64,000 bases of DNA from Bacteroidota bacterium (GCA_016722375.1 JADKJG010000011.1:1-64000); one strand, 5' to 3'; shown: positions 45,581-54,076, numbered from the stretch's first letter. Notes: a model not told the origin generated them from the letters alone. Program-made: numbers and translations.

Positions 45581-46453
45581 ATGCGACAATTAAAAATCAC
45601 TAAACAGATTACCAATCGCGAGAACGAATCGCTGGAAAAATATTTACAGGAAATCGGCAAAATAGATTTGCTGACTGTGGAAGAAGAGGTCGCCTTAACG
45701 CGCGAGATACGCAAAGGCGACAGCAAAGCGTTGGAAAAGCTGGCCAGAGCAAACCTTCGCTTTGTGGTTTCGGTGGCCAAACAATATCAGCATCAGGGAT
45801 TGGGCTTGTCCGATTTAATCAACGAAGGAAATTTGGGCTTGATAAAAGCGGCGGAACGATTTGATGAAACGCGCGGTTTCAAGTTTATCTCCTATGCCGT
45901 GTGGTGGATTCGTCAATCTATTTTGCAGGCGCTGGCCGAGCAAGCGCGAATCGTTCGACTGCCTTTGAATAAAGTAGGCTCTCTGAATCGCATCAATAAA
46001 GCCTTTATGCGATTAGAGCAGGAGTTTGAACGCGAGCCTACGCCAGATGAAATGGCCATGTTGCTCGATATTAAGGTGGAGGACATAGAAGATACCCTTG
46101 GTGTTTCGGGCAGACATATTTCGATGGATGCGCCGTTTGCGAGTAGTGACGACGGTTCGTCCTTGCTGGATATTATGGTGAATAAAGATGCCGAGTCGGC
46201 AGATAATCAGTTGCTATATATCGAGTCGCTGCACGAAGAAATTGAACGCTCGCTGGCTGGAATTCCTAAAAAACAGGCCGACATCGTTCGGCTGTATTTT
46301 GGTATTGATACTGAACAACCATTGAGCGTGGTAGATATTGGTAAGAAATTAGGCCTCAGCAGCGAAAGGGTCCGGCAGCTAAAAGATAGAGGACTGGAAC
46401 GACTGAGGCACAGGACGCAGTGCAAGAACTTGAAAGCCTTTTTGGGGCAGTAG
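45581..46453 (+). CDS. rpoD: Primary sigma factor RpoD/SigA (short Bacteroidota type)
   Basis: 290 residues, lacking the long region 1.1 of proteobacterial sigma-70. Region 1.2 (SLEKYLQEIGKIDLLTVEEEVALTREI, about 18-44), region 2 (ANLRFVVSVAKQYQHQGLGLSDLINEGNLGLIKAAERFDETRGFKFISYAVWWIRQSI), region 3, and region 4 with the helix-turn-helix VVDIGKKLGLSSERVRQLKDRGLERL (about 250-275) are in order. It is the housekeeping factor recognising the TTTG / TAnnTTTG promoters found in this window. No partner gene. Confidence 0.96.
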   Translation: MRQLKITKQITNRENESLEKYLQEIGKIDLLTVEEEVALTREIRKGDSKALEKLARANLRFVVSVAKQYQHQGLGLSDLINEGNLGLIKAAERFDETRGFKFISYAVWWIRQSILQALAEQARIVRLPLNKVGSLNRINKAFMRLEQEFEREPTPDEMAMLLDIKVEDIEDTLGVSGRHISMDAPFASSDDGSSLLDIMVNKDAESADNQLLYIESLHEEIERSLAGIPKKQADIVRLYFGIDTEQPLSVVDIGKKLGLSSERVRQLKDRGLERLRHRTQCKNLKAFLGQ

Positions 46454-46713
46454 GTGCATTAAACCAGTTCCTACATTAAATCAATTCAGATTTTTCATTT
46501 TTCTAACTCCAAGTTTGCTCAAAAATTATTGGAAGCAGGCGAAACAAGTCCTAAACTAGTAGTGCAACTTAGCGGTGGCTATAAGCTAAGTAATACATCA
46601 GCAGCCGCGGCAAAAATCGGGAAAAAAATCTTAGTACGGTCGTGCTAGACTTAGAAAAACAATAAACTTCTCGGCCCAAATAGTTACTCCGGACGCGAAA
46701 CTATCCGGACTCC

Positions 46714-46904
46714 ATCCGTAGGATAGGACTTGAGAACAGGCAATAAATTTCTTCTACCAAAAGGCAATAAATTTCTTCTACCAAAAGATAGTTCCTCTGG
46801 AAGGAGAACAATTCACTATGGATAGCCTTACTTGGATTTCAATCCGTAGGATTGATGCCTATGGTAGTAAGGTCGTCTGTCCATCTACCTAATCCCGTAG
46901 GGAT
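46714..46904. repeat. Three small inverted repeats with GTA loop
   Basis: atcc-GTA-ggat (46714-46724), tcaatcc-GTA-ggattga (46839-46855, 7-bp arms) and atccc-GTA-gggat (46892-46904) share the form ATCC(C)-GTA-(G)GGAT at irregular spacing. They look like copies of one short REP-like palindrome. Confidence 0.6.
46739..46786. repeat. 24-bp tandem duplication
   Basis: Two identical 24-base units (46739-46762 and 46763-46786), each starting ggcaataaatttcttc. Exact identity suggests a recent duplication or slippage. Confidence 0.85.
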
Positions 46905-47044
46905 GAACGATGGGAAGAGAACGCACCACACCTTGACTTAATAATATGGCGCGATATGCCTTAGCTGTCATAGCATGAATTCCCTAACCTTAATATTTAG
47001 CCCTACGCATCAACAAACTGCTATCCCAATAAAAATCCATCCTC

Positions 47045-47267
47045 TTGATTTATGCTAATGGAATAGTTTGTCTATTATATAGATACTTAGCATGTGCTAA
47101 AAGTCTATATTCTTTACAATATAGAACCTTAGCACATGCTAATAGTTGTAATTGGTTATAATGATGAAGTTTAGCATCTGCTAAACACTTTATTTTTATT
47201 AAATGGTTCTATTAGCATATGCTAATGCTCCATATTATAAACAAACCTTTATATTAGCATTCAGTAA
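47045..47267. promoter_or_regulatory. Phased array of six 14-bp palindromes, operator-like
   Basis: Four perfect sites of consensus TTAGCA-NN-TGCTAA lie at 47087-47100, 47129-47142, 47171-47184 and 47212-47225. Degenerate sites flank them at 47045-47058 (right half intact) and 47254-47267 (left half intact). Centre-to-centre distances are 42, 42, 42, 41 and 42 bases, close to four helical turns, so all sites face the same side. The spacer between the first two perfect sites holds another palindrome (tctatatt/aatataga, 47104-47125) centred exactly midway. The array ends 44 bases before ATG 47312. Co-operative binding of a dimeric regulator or architectural protein is the simplest reading; no regulator gene is adjacent. 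Confidence 0.75.
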
Positions 47268-47311
47268 GAGGCTAAATCCTATTCAGTTTAGAAGATAATA
47301 TATCCGAAAGT

Positions 47312-48250
47312 ATGTCTGCCGAAGCCAAATTCTACCCATCGAGCAATACAGAAAGGATTACTGCAATTCGCAGCGCCTGGAATACCAATAATCAACCGGT
47401 CTTCGCGGACGTTTTAACACCTGCTACCCAAGCAAGGCTCAATCTGGTGAAGCCGGACTATGAAAACAAACTACGTGCTTTCTCCGCCTATAAGGCGGCG
47501 CAGGCCACCCATGTGGCAGAGAAAGAAAAGGCGAAAAATGCGTTGGCAATCTATGTGTCTCACTTCATCCAGTCTTTGAATCTGAGCATTGCGCGAGGCG
47601 AAAAGCCGGCGGCGGTGCGGGCGATATATTCCTTGGAGGTATCGAGCGAAAAAGTTCCTTCCCTGCTTCAGGAAAGCGAAATCATCTACTGGGCGCGTAA
47701 TTTGATAACCGGCGAAGCCGCACGCATAGCGGCAGGGGGCGTGCCCATGAGCAACCCTTCTATTGGCGACGTTCAATTGCGGCAAACGACCTACTTGAAC
47801 CTGGTGACCAGCACCTTGATTGATAAATCGAATTTGAAGAAAGCGCGCAACGAAATAAAGAAGGTGACGGTGGAGGTGAACCGCGTAATCAGGAAAGTAT
47901 GGAACGAGGTAGAGACTTATTATGGCGAAAGGGCGCGCCCCTCTATGCGGCGCTATGCGCGGCGCTGGGGTGTGGTGTATGCTCGCAAGGGCGCCACCAA
48001 AAAGTTGAGAGGCATAGTGGTAGATATGCAGAGCGGCGAAATGCTGGCTGCCGTTGAGATAAAATTTGCCAATGGCAGAAACCGGTTCATCACCAGTAAT
48101 GACGGCCAGTTCATCATCAGCACTACGCTCATGAAAACGCAGAAGCTGCACTTCACCTGCAAAGGCTATACGCCGGTTATTAAAGCTATTAAGTTGATAG
48201 AAGGACAAGGTACCTATCTGGAAGTACCGATGCAGCGGGTGGCGGAGTGA
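47312..48250 (+). CDS. Orphan helical protein with C-terminal CarboxypepD_reg-like domain
   Basis: 312 residues, no signal peptide. Residues about 1-220 are rich in Ala, Glu, Lys and Arg and look like bundles of long helices (two repeats, about 10-110 and 110-215). The C-terminal KLRGIVVDMQSGEMLAAVEIKFANGRN ... TSNDGQFIIST ... LEVPMQRV (about 230-308) has the pattern of a carboxypeptidase-regulatory-like beta sandwich. I do not recognise the family beyond this. No catalytic residues are evident. The strong palindrome array upstream suggests tight regulation. A weak hairpin with T-run (48305-48339) may terminate it. Confidence 0.65.
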   Translation: MSAEAKFYPSSNTERITAIRSAWNTNNQPVFADVLTPATQARLNLVKPDYENKLRAFSAYKAAQATHVAEKEKAKNALAIYVSHFIQSLNLSIARGEKPAAVRAIYSLEVSSEKVPSLLQESEIIYWARNLITGEAARIAAGGVPMSNPSIGDVQLRQTTYLNLVTSTLIDKSNLKKARNEIKKVTVEVNRVIRKVWNEVETYYGERARPSMRRYARRWGVVYARKGATKKLRGIVVDMQSGEMLAAVEIKFANGRNRFITSNDGQFIISTTLMKTQKLHFTCKGYTPVIKAIKLIEGQGTYLEVPMQRVAE

Positions 48251-48354
48251 TTTTTGCTGAGTTTGGAATGCTGAGTGTGAACTAAACCTTCCATCTTCAA
48301 AGGGACCCTTGCACTTTTCGTGGAAACGGGAGGGTTTTTAGTGCTGATTGGGAG

Positions 48355-48399
48355 TGCTGAGTGCTGAATGGAATACAGGAGGGCGTTCAGCACTCAGCA
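48355..48399. repeat. 14-bp perfect inverted repeat (tgctgagtgctgaa)
   Basis: Left arm 48355-48368 and right arm 48386-48399 are perfect reverse complements with a 17-base loop. Fragments of the same words (tgctgagt, cattcagcat) recur from 48254 to 48415. The 293-base gap 48251-48543 otherwise holds no gene. Confidence 0.75.
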
Positions 48400-48543
48400 T
48401 TCATCATTCAGCATTATAAAAGTTATTTTTTGTCAGGAATGAGGAGAGTCATTATCGGGGCTAAATTCATCCGCTTTTCTTTTCGCATATTCGCGGCTCA
48501 AATTTTCAAACCTTAATTATCAAAATTAAATTATAACAGCGTT

Positions 48544-49992
48544 ATGGCAGTGAACTATGAAAAGGAACTGAGTGAATGGATTAATAATGAGAAACTGGCA
48601 CTTGATTTATTGAATGCCGGTAGCCATTTGCAATTAGAAAAGTCGGTAGAGATTGTGCTTTTCCGCCGCAAATTATTCGACAAAAAGATAAGCAGCATTA
48701 TCAATGACCATGATTATGCACAGAATTTTGCCGGAGTACCCGTTACGTTAGAGATAACCACCGGTCTGGCACAGGCCATGACCAAGATGAAACTCGCTCC
48801 TTCCAGAATTGACTTGGGAAGATTGGCGCATGAATGGCTCGATGAAGGCAAAAACTTCAAGAGCTATGATGCCTTCGTGAATGAAAAGTTGAAAGACTTT
48901 ATCGGCGAAGGAAAGAAGGTGCTGAAACCCCGTGACATTGTGTTGTATGGCTTTGGTCGTATCGGTCGTTTGGCGGCGAGGATTTTGATTGAACACGCCG
49001 GAAGCGGTCACCAACTTCGTTTGAAAGGAATTGTTATCCGCGAACATGCCGATGATGATTTAGAAAAACGCGCCAGCCTGTTGCGCAAAGATTCTGTTCA
49101 CGGGCGCTTTGCTGGGGTGGTAGAAGTGGATAAGGAGAACAATGCCATCATCATCAATGGCCATACCATCAAAATGATTTCGGCTAAAAGCCCTGCGGAA
49201 GTGGATTACACACAGTATGGAATCAAAGATGCTATTGTGATTGATAATACCGGTGCTTGGAGAGATGAAAAAGGATTGGGCGAACATTTGAAGGCCAAGG
49301 GTACCAGCATGGTGCTGCTCACCGCGCCGGGCAAAGGAAGCATTCCAAACATCGTTTATGGAATTAATCATGAACCCTACAACATGAGCAACGGAAAAAT
49401 ATTCTCCGCGGCTTCCTGCACCACCAATGCTATTGTGCCGGTCATTAAAGTGATTGAAGATAACTTAGGCATAGAGAAAGGCCACATGGAAACCGTTCAC
49501 GCATACACCAATGACCAAAACCTACTCGACAACTATCACAAAAAATCGAGAAGAGGGAGAGGAGCACCGATCAACATGGTCATTACTGAAACCGGTGCCG
49601 GCACGGCGGTATCGAAGATATTTCCGCACATGAAGGGCAAACTCACTTCCAACTCGGTTCGTGTTCCGGTTCCGAATGTTTCGCTGGCTATCCTTCAATT
49701 AGAAGTGAAAAAACAAACTTCGGTAGAAGAAGTGAACCAGATGCTTCGCAACGCTTCTCTTTTTGGAGAGCTAATAGAGCAAATAGATTATTCTACTTCT
49801 GATGAATTAGTATCGAGCGATGTAGTGGGCAATTCGCATGGATGCCAGATTGATAGCCGCGCTACGATTGTATCGGAAGATGGCAAGCGGATAGTGATTT
49901 ATTGTTGGTATGATAATGAATACGGCTATACTTCGCAGGTTATTCGCTTGGCCAAACACCTTGCCGGTGTCAGGAGATTAGTTTACTACTAG
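48544..49992 (+). CDS. gap: Glyceraldehyde-3-phosphate dehydrogenase, long form
   Basis: 482 residues, longer than the classical 335 by about 130 N-terminal residues, as is typical for one Bacteroidota GAPDH class. The dehydrogenase part begins DIVLYGFGRIGRLAARILIE (NAD Rossmann, about 140-160). The catalytic region is SAASCTTNAIVPV (Cys near residue 291), with HAYTNDQNLLD, RGRGAPINMVITETGA and the C-terminal WYDNEYGYTSQVIRL. It oxidises GAP to 1,3-bisphosphoglycerate in glycolysis or the reverse in gluconeogenesis, in keeping with fbp nearby. Confidence 0.95.
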   Translation: MAVNYEKELSEWINNEKLALDLLNAGSHLQLEKSVEIVLFRRKLFDKKISSIINDHDYAQNFAGVPVTLEITTGLAQAMTKMKLAPSRIDLGRLAHEWLDEGKNFKSYDAFVNEKLKDFIGEGKKVLKPRDIVLYGFGRIGRLAARILIEHAGSGHQLRLKGIVIREHADDDLEKRASLLRKDSVHGRFAGVVEVDKENNAIIINGHTIKMISAKSPAEVDYTQYGIKDAIVIDNTGAWRDEKGLGEHLKAKGTSMVLLTAPGKGSIPNIVYGINHEPYNMSNGKIFSAASCTTNAIVPVIKVIEDNLGIEKGHMETVHAYTNDQNLLDNYHKKSRRGRGAPINMVITETGAGTAVSKIFPHMKGKLTSNSVRVPVPNVSLAILQLEVKKQTSVEEVNQMLRNASLFGELIEQIDYSTSDELVSSDVVGNSHGCQIDSRATIVSEDGKRIVIYCWYDNEYGYTSQVIRLAKHLAGVRRLVYY

Positions 49993-50063
49993 AAACTAAT
50001 TTTGATTCAGATTCAGCAACTTATTTCACTGCCATCCGCTAACCGTTAACCGTCAACCAGATC

Positions 50064-51385
50064 ATGTTTGAGAATTTACAAGAAAAATAGAAGGAGCCTT
50101 AAAGGCCGTTAAGGGGCAGCACAAGCTCACCGAACTGAACATTGCCGATACGGTGAAAGAAATTCGTCGTGCGATGGTAGATGCCGACGTGAATTATAAG
50201 ATTGCCAAAGAATTCACCGACCGGATAAAAGAAAAGGCGCTGGGACAGAATGTGTTGAACGCTCTGAATCCCGGACAGGTGATGACAAAGATTGTCAGCG
50301 ATGAATTGACCGATTTGATGGGAGGGAAGGCCGCCGACTTCAACATCAAAGGCAATCCTGCTGTTATTCTCATTGCCGGTCTGCAAGGTTCCGGTAAAAC
50401 CACCTTTACCCATAAACTGGCCTATTATTTAAAGACGAAAAAATTTAAACGTCCTTTAATGGTTGCTGCCGATGTATATCGTCCTGCCGCCGTTGACCAG
50501 TTGATTGTGCTTGGCGAACGGATTGACATACCGGTTTATCATGAAAAGGAGAGCAAGAATCCGGTAGAGATAGCAGAGCATGGAATTGCTCATGCAAAAT
50601 CGCTTGGACTGGATTGTGTGATTATAGATACCGCCGGTCGCTTGGCGGTAGATGAGGAGATGATGAAGGAAATCTCTGCGGTAAAGGCAAAAACCAAACC
50701 GGATGAGATTCTCTTCGTAGTAGATTCCATGACCGGTCAGGACGCGGTAAATACGGCAAAGGCTTTTAACGACCGACTTGATTTTGATGGCGTGGTATTG
50801 ACCAAACTGGATGGAGATACTCGCGGTGGTGCTGCCTTGAGTGTTACTTATACGGTTGGCAAGCCGATTAAATTTGTTTCGACCGGCGAGAAGGTGGAGA
50901 CCTTAGACGTTTTCCACCCGGAACGGATGGCTTCGCGAATCCTTGGTATGGGAGATATTGTTTCGCTGGTAGAAAAAGCGCAGGAGCAATACGATGATAA
51001 AAAAGCCAAAGAGCTTGAGGCGAAATTTCGCAAGAACCAATTTGACTTTAACGACTTTCTTTCTCAGTTAGCCCAGATCAAAAAGATGGGTAACATCAAA
51101 GACCTGATGGGAATGATTCCCGGTGTGGGGAAAGCAATGAAGGACATTGACATCAACAATGATTCTTTCAAAAAGGTCGAGGCTATTATCCTGTCTATGA
51201 CAAAACAGGAAAGAGTGCAACCCTCTTTGCTCGATGCCAAACGAAAAATCCGTATAGCTAAAGGCAGTGGAAACACAATTCAGGAGGTGAATCAATTTCT
51301 CAAGCAATTTGAGGAGATGAAAGACATGATGAAGAGCATGAACAAGATGCATCAATCTGGTCGGCCCATGAAGTTTGGCAGATAA
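50064..51385 (+). CDS. ffh: Signal recognition particle protein Ffh, apparent 1-bp deletion near the start
   Basis: GTPase that recognises signal sequences of nascent membrane proteins with 4.5S RNA and hands them to FtsY. The long open frame starts only at GTG 50153, but ATG 50064 begins MFENLQEK and then hits TAG at 50088; inserting one base there (aaaaatag to aaaaattag) gives MFENLQEKLEGALKAVKGQH in frame with the rest, the expected N domain. The G domain shows AGLQGSGKTTF, DTAGRLAVDEEMM and TKLDGDTRGGAAL, and the Met-rich M domain ends with KMGNIKDLMGMIPG and RIAKGSGNTIQEVN. Corrected length is about 440 residues, normal for Ffh. Since ffh is essential the deletion is probably a sequencing or assembly error. 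Confidence 0.9.
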
Positions 51386-51499
51386 TACCCGGATATTTTC
51401 CTGGACGAAGTAATTTCCCTTTTTTCTATATAGTCTATTGATTCCTTCTCCGGAACAGGGGCCAGAATGTATGGCTGATAGAAAATAATTGGCTTAAAA

Positions 51500-51537
51500 T
51501 TTGGAAGTACCATTTCCTTTATCGTATATTTGCGATA
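51500..51537 (+). promoter_or_regulatory. Promoter and operator of the ars operon
   Basis: TTTG (51500-51503), 21 bases, then TATATTTG (51525-51532): a full Bacteroidota promoter. The dyad tatcg-TATATTTG-cgata (51520-51537) is centred on the -7 box, a good place for ArsR to block polymerase. It lies 12 bases before the arsR ATG. Confidence 0.7.
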
Positions 51538-51549
51538 TTAAATGAGGAT

Positions 51550-51888
51550 ATGGCAGTGAACAAGAGAGAAGAGTTTGGTGAGGCACAAATTGAAATAGCT
51601 GATTTTGCCAAGGCCCTCAGCCATCCGGCCCGCGTGGCCATCCTGAAAATACTGGCGGAAAGAGATCAGTGTGTCTGTGGTGAAATTGTCGAGGTACTTC
51701 CCTTAGCACAATCAACAGTATCGCAACATCTGAAAGAACTGCTCAATGCCGGTTTGATTATCGGATCGGTAGATGGCCCCAAGTCTTGTTACTGTATCAA
51801 CTGGAAAGTCTTTCAACGATTTGAAAAGTCATTTACCCGCTTCTTCATCAAAACAAAGAGCCACGAGGAAAAGCGCAATTGCTGTTAA
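51550..51888 (+). CDS. arsR: ArsR/SmtB-family transcriptional repressor
   Basis: 112 residues. The winged helix includes ALSHPARVAILKILAERDQCVCGEIVEVLPLAQSTVSQHLKEL (about 20-62). The metalloid site CVC (Cys35, Cys37 of the family type) sits at the start of the recognition helix; additional cysteines are in KSCYC and the C-terminal NCC. Arsenite or antimonite binding should release it from DNA. It is the first gene of a three-gene operon with arsM and an arsenate reductase, and probably autoregulates through the operator dyad directly upstream. Confidence 0.92.
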   Translation: MAVNKREEFGEAQIEIADFAKALSHPARVAILKILAERDQCVCGEIVEVLPLAQSTVSQHLKELLNAGLIIGSVDGPKSCYCINWKVFQRFEKSFTRFFIKTKSHEEKRNCC

Positions 51889-51918
51889 TTATTCATTCAT
51901 CATATTAAATCAGAAACA

Positions 51919-52764
51919 ATGGAAAACGTACAAGAAATCAAATCAGTAGTCAAACAGAAATACTCTGAAATTGCCGAACAGAGTAAAGAAATGAATCAAA
52001 GCAGTTGCTGCGGCTCCGGCGGATGCAGCGAGGAAGTGTATAACATTATGACGGAGGACTATTCATCCGTAGCAGGTTATAATCCGGATGCTGATTTGGG
52101 CTTGGGTTGCGGCTTGCCCACCAAGTTTGCTAAAATTAAGAAAGGCGATACGGTCGTTGATCTGGGAAGCGGTGCCGGCAATGATTGTTTCATTGCTCGA
52201 CATGAAACGGGCGAATCAGGAAAGGTAATCGGCGTTGACTTTTCTGAAACTATGATTAGCAAAGCGAGGCTCAACGCAGAAAGGCTGAAGTTTAATAACA
52301 TAGAATTCAGACAAGGAGATATTGAAAACATACCAGTGAGCAATGATCAGGCAGATGTGGTTGTCAGTAATTGTGTTCTGAACCTAGTGCCGAATAAAGA
52401 AAGAGTGCTCAGCGAAGTTTACCGAGTGTTGAAACCCGGGGCTCATTTCAGTATCAGTGATGTGGTGCTAATCGGTGATTTACCCGAAGCGATGGTAAAG
52501 AACGCGGAGTTGTATGTCGGCTGTGTTTCCGGGGCGATTCAAAAAGATGCTTACCTTTCAATGGTCAGCAAGGTAGGTTTTAAGAATATGATTGTTCAAA
52601 AGGAAAAGCCGATTGTTGTTCCCGATGATCTGCTACTCAAGTATATCTCCCAAGAAACCATCGAGGAATACAAGAAGAGTGGTAATGGGATATTCAGTAT
52701 TACGGTTTATGCAGAAAAGCCGGCTGACAAGGCTGCTTGCTGCGGACCGGACTGTTGCAGTTAA
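51919..52764 (+). CDS. arsM: Arsenite S-adenosylmethionine methyltransferase
   Basis: Methylates As(III) using SAM, giving volatile or extrudable methylarsenicals. 281 residues. A cysteine pair and triad in SSCCGSGGC (about 29-37), SAM motif VVDLGSGAGNDCFIA (about 78-92), the conserved NCVLNLVPNKERVLSEVYRVLKPGAHFSISDVV (about 150-182) and GCVSGAI (about 205) are all typical of ArsM. It ends in a CCGPDCC cluster. The stop overlaps the next ATG (TAATG), so it is coupled to arsC. Confidence 0.93.
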   Translation: MENVQEIKSVVKQKYSEIAEQSKEMNQSSCCGSGGCSEEVYNIMTEDYSSVAGYNPDADLGLGCGLPTKFAKIKKGDTVVDLGSGAGNDCFIARHETGESGKVIGVDFSETMISKARLNAERLKFNNIEFRQGDIENIPVSNDQADVVVSNCVLNLVPNKERVLSEVYRVLKPGAHFSISDVVLIGDLPEAMVKNAELYVGCVSGAIQKDAYLSMVSKVGFKNMIVQKEKPIVVPDDLLLKYISQETIEEYKKSGNGIFSITVYAEKPADKAACCGPDCCS

Positions 52765-53156
52765 TGAAGAAGAACCTTCTTTTTGTTTGCGTTGAGAACA
52801 GTAACCGTAGCCAAATGGCGCAAGCCTTCGCAATAATACATGGAGAAGATATGGTAAACGCGTTTAGCGCCGGTTCTGCTCCTTTGGGAAAAATAAATTC
52901 TAGAGCGATTGAGGTGATGAGGGAGATAGGTTATGACTTGTCTGCGCATTCCTCTAAATCGCTTGCATTAATACCAGATATAACATTTGACCATGTAGTG
53001 ACGATGGGATGTGGTGATGCTTGCCCTCATGTAAAAGCAATTCAAAGTTTGGATTGGCAAATACCGGATCCGAGAAACATGGATATGGAAGGATTCAGGG
53101 AAGTGAGGAGTCTGATAGAGGAGAAGGTTAAAGAACTTCTTCTGGAGGATTATTAA
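52764..53156 (+). CDS. arsC: Arsenate reductase, low-molecular-weight-phosphatase type
   Basis: About 130 residues from ATG 52764. The P-loop CVENSNRS (Cys8-x5-Arg) and the downstream GCGDACP (two more Cys) are the thioredoxin-coupled ArsC pattern, followed by WQIPDPRNM with the catalytic Asp-Pro. It reduces As(V) to As(III), which then goes to ArsM in this operon. No arsenite exporter (arsB/acr3) is seen in the window, so the operon seems to work by reduction plus methylation, unless an exporter lies elsewhere. Confidence 0.92.
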   Translation: MKKNLLFVCVENSNRSQMAQAFAIIHGEDMVNAFSAGSAPLGKINSRAIEVMREIGYDLSAHSSKSLALIPDITFDHVVTMGCGDACPHVKAIQSLDWQIPDPRNMDMEGFREVRSLIEEKVKELLLEDY

Positions 53157-53167
53157 CTAACGATTTA

Positions 53168-54067
53168 TCACCTGTTGATAATCAAGTAGCTGTGGGATTT
53201 TCTTTTGTCCACCAGTTCCAGAATATAAAAGTAGGTGCCATCGGGGATAGGTCTGCCTGTGGACATTGTATTGCCGTCCCAATCGTTTTTGTAATCTGTA
53301 CTTTCATAAACGATGGAACCATAGCGATTAAAGACTTTGAGAGAAGCTGGTGAGAAGTATTCCAAATCTGTAAATACTAAAAGGTCGTTTTTCCCATCGC
53401 CATTGGGTGAGAAACCTTCGGGGCTAAATACTTCGCCGGGGCAGTAGATGTAAATGGTTGCCTGACCTGTGTCGCAGCCAGATTGATCGCAAACGAGATA
53501 GTAGAATTTTGAATTACCACAGGAAAGCGGCACGCGGACAAAACGAATAACTCCAGTAATGGAATCAAAAATAATCTCCCCTAAATCCGGATCGAACGAG
53601 GTACTATACACAGATCGAACAAACAGTGAATCGCCTTCGGCATCGGTATCATTTGCGAGAACGGCAAGCTCAGTGGTGTCTTGACCTTCGGCAATGATAA
53701 ATTCATCTTCCCATCCTTTTGGGACAGCGTTGCTACCTATGATAATAATGAATACGGAGGCTGTGTCGCAAAGATTATTGGTATCGCAAATAGCATATTG
53801 AAATGAATCCAGTCCAAAATATAGGGGTGTAGGAACATATCTGATTTGAACGCTGTTAATAATAGAGGCGGTTCCTCGACTTGGTAAGGTAACTAGATTG
53901 AGCGTCAATGCACCCCCCGCATAATTTGTATCGTTTTGAGCGACCGAAAGAATGTTATCAGAAGATTGAGGAACAATCGCCGTATCGTTGATAGCCGAAG
54001 GAGGACTTTGCGCCTTGATAAAAGATATCAAGATAAAGAGAAGGAAAAAGGCAGATAGTTTCTTCAC
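53168..54067 (-). CDS. T9SS-secreted protein with Ig/cadherin-like domains
   Basis: 299 residues. A signal peptide (MKKLSAFFLLFILISFIKAQ) is followed by two tandem beta-sandwich domains (about 25-105 and 115-205) with the repeated SAINDTAIV / ILSVAQNDTNYAGGALTL and VLANDTDAEGDSLFVRSV patterns of bacterial Ig-like (VCBS/cadherin-like) modules. Then comes a type B sorting domain SPEGFSPNGDGKNDLLVF ... GTYFYILELVD. Predicted surface-attached; a short relative of the large protein at 31.8-36 kb. Confidence 0.87.
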   Translation of the reverse strand: MKKLSAFFLLFILISFIKAQSPPSAINDTAIVPQSSDNILSVAQNDTNYAGGALTLNLVTLPSRGTASIINSVQIRYVPTPLYFGLDSFQYAICDTNNLCDTASVFIIIIGSNAVPKGWEDEFIIAEGQDTTELAVLANDTDAEGDSLFVRSVYSTSFDPDLGEIIFDSITGVIRFVRVPLSCGNSKFYYLVCDQSGCDTGQATIYIYCPGEVFSPEGFSPNGDGKNDLLVFTDLEYFSPASLKVFNRYGSIVYESTDYKNDWDGNTMSTGRPIPDGTYFYILELVDKRKSHSYLIINR

Positions 54068-54076
54068 CGGTTCTGC

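Larger units (their letters stand above)
46454..47044. other. Gene-free region with several small repeats
   Basis: No protein gene is supported. It holds: a 7-bp inverted repeat acttagc/gctaagt (46567-46591); an inverted tccgga pair (near 46688-46709); three small hairpins with a GTA loop, see separate entry; and a 24-bp tandem duplication. A transcribed RNA cannot be excluded. Confidence 0.5.

Noticed and set aside
46599..46610. cagcagccgcgg, identical to part of the 16S rRNA 530 loop
   Set aside because: Only 12 bases match and the flanks do not resemble rRNA; no helix 18 can be formed. Taken as chance.
47045..47267. Possible CRISPR array (14-bp repeats, about 28-bp spacers)
   Set aside because: Repeats are too short and are complete palindromes, spacers are uniformly AT-rich, edge units decay on both sides, and there are no cas genes nearby. 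An operator array explains it better.
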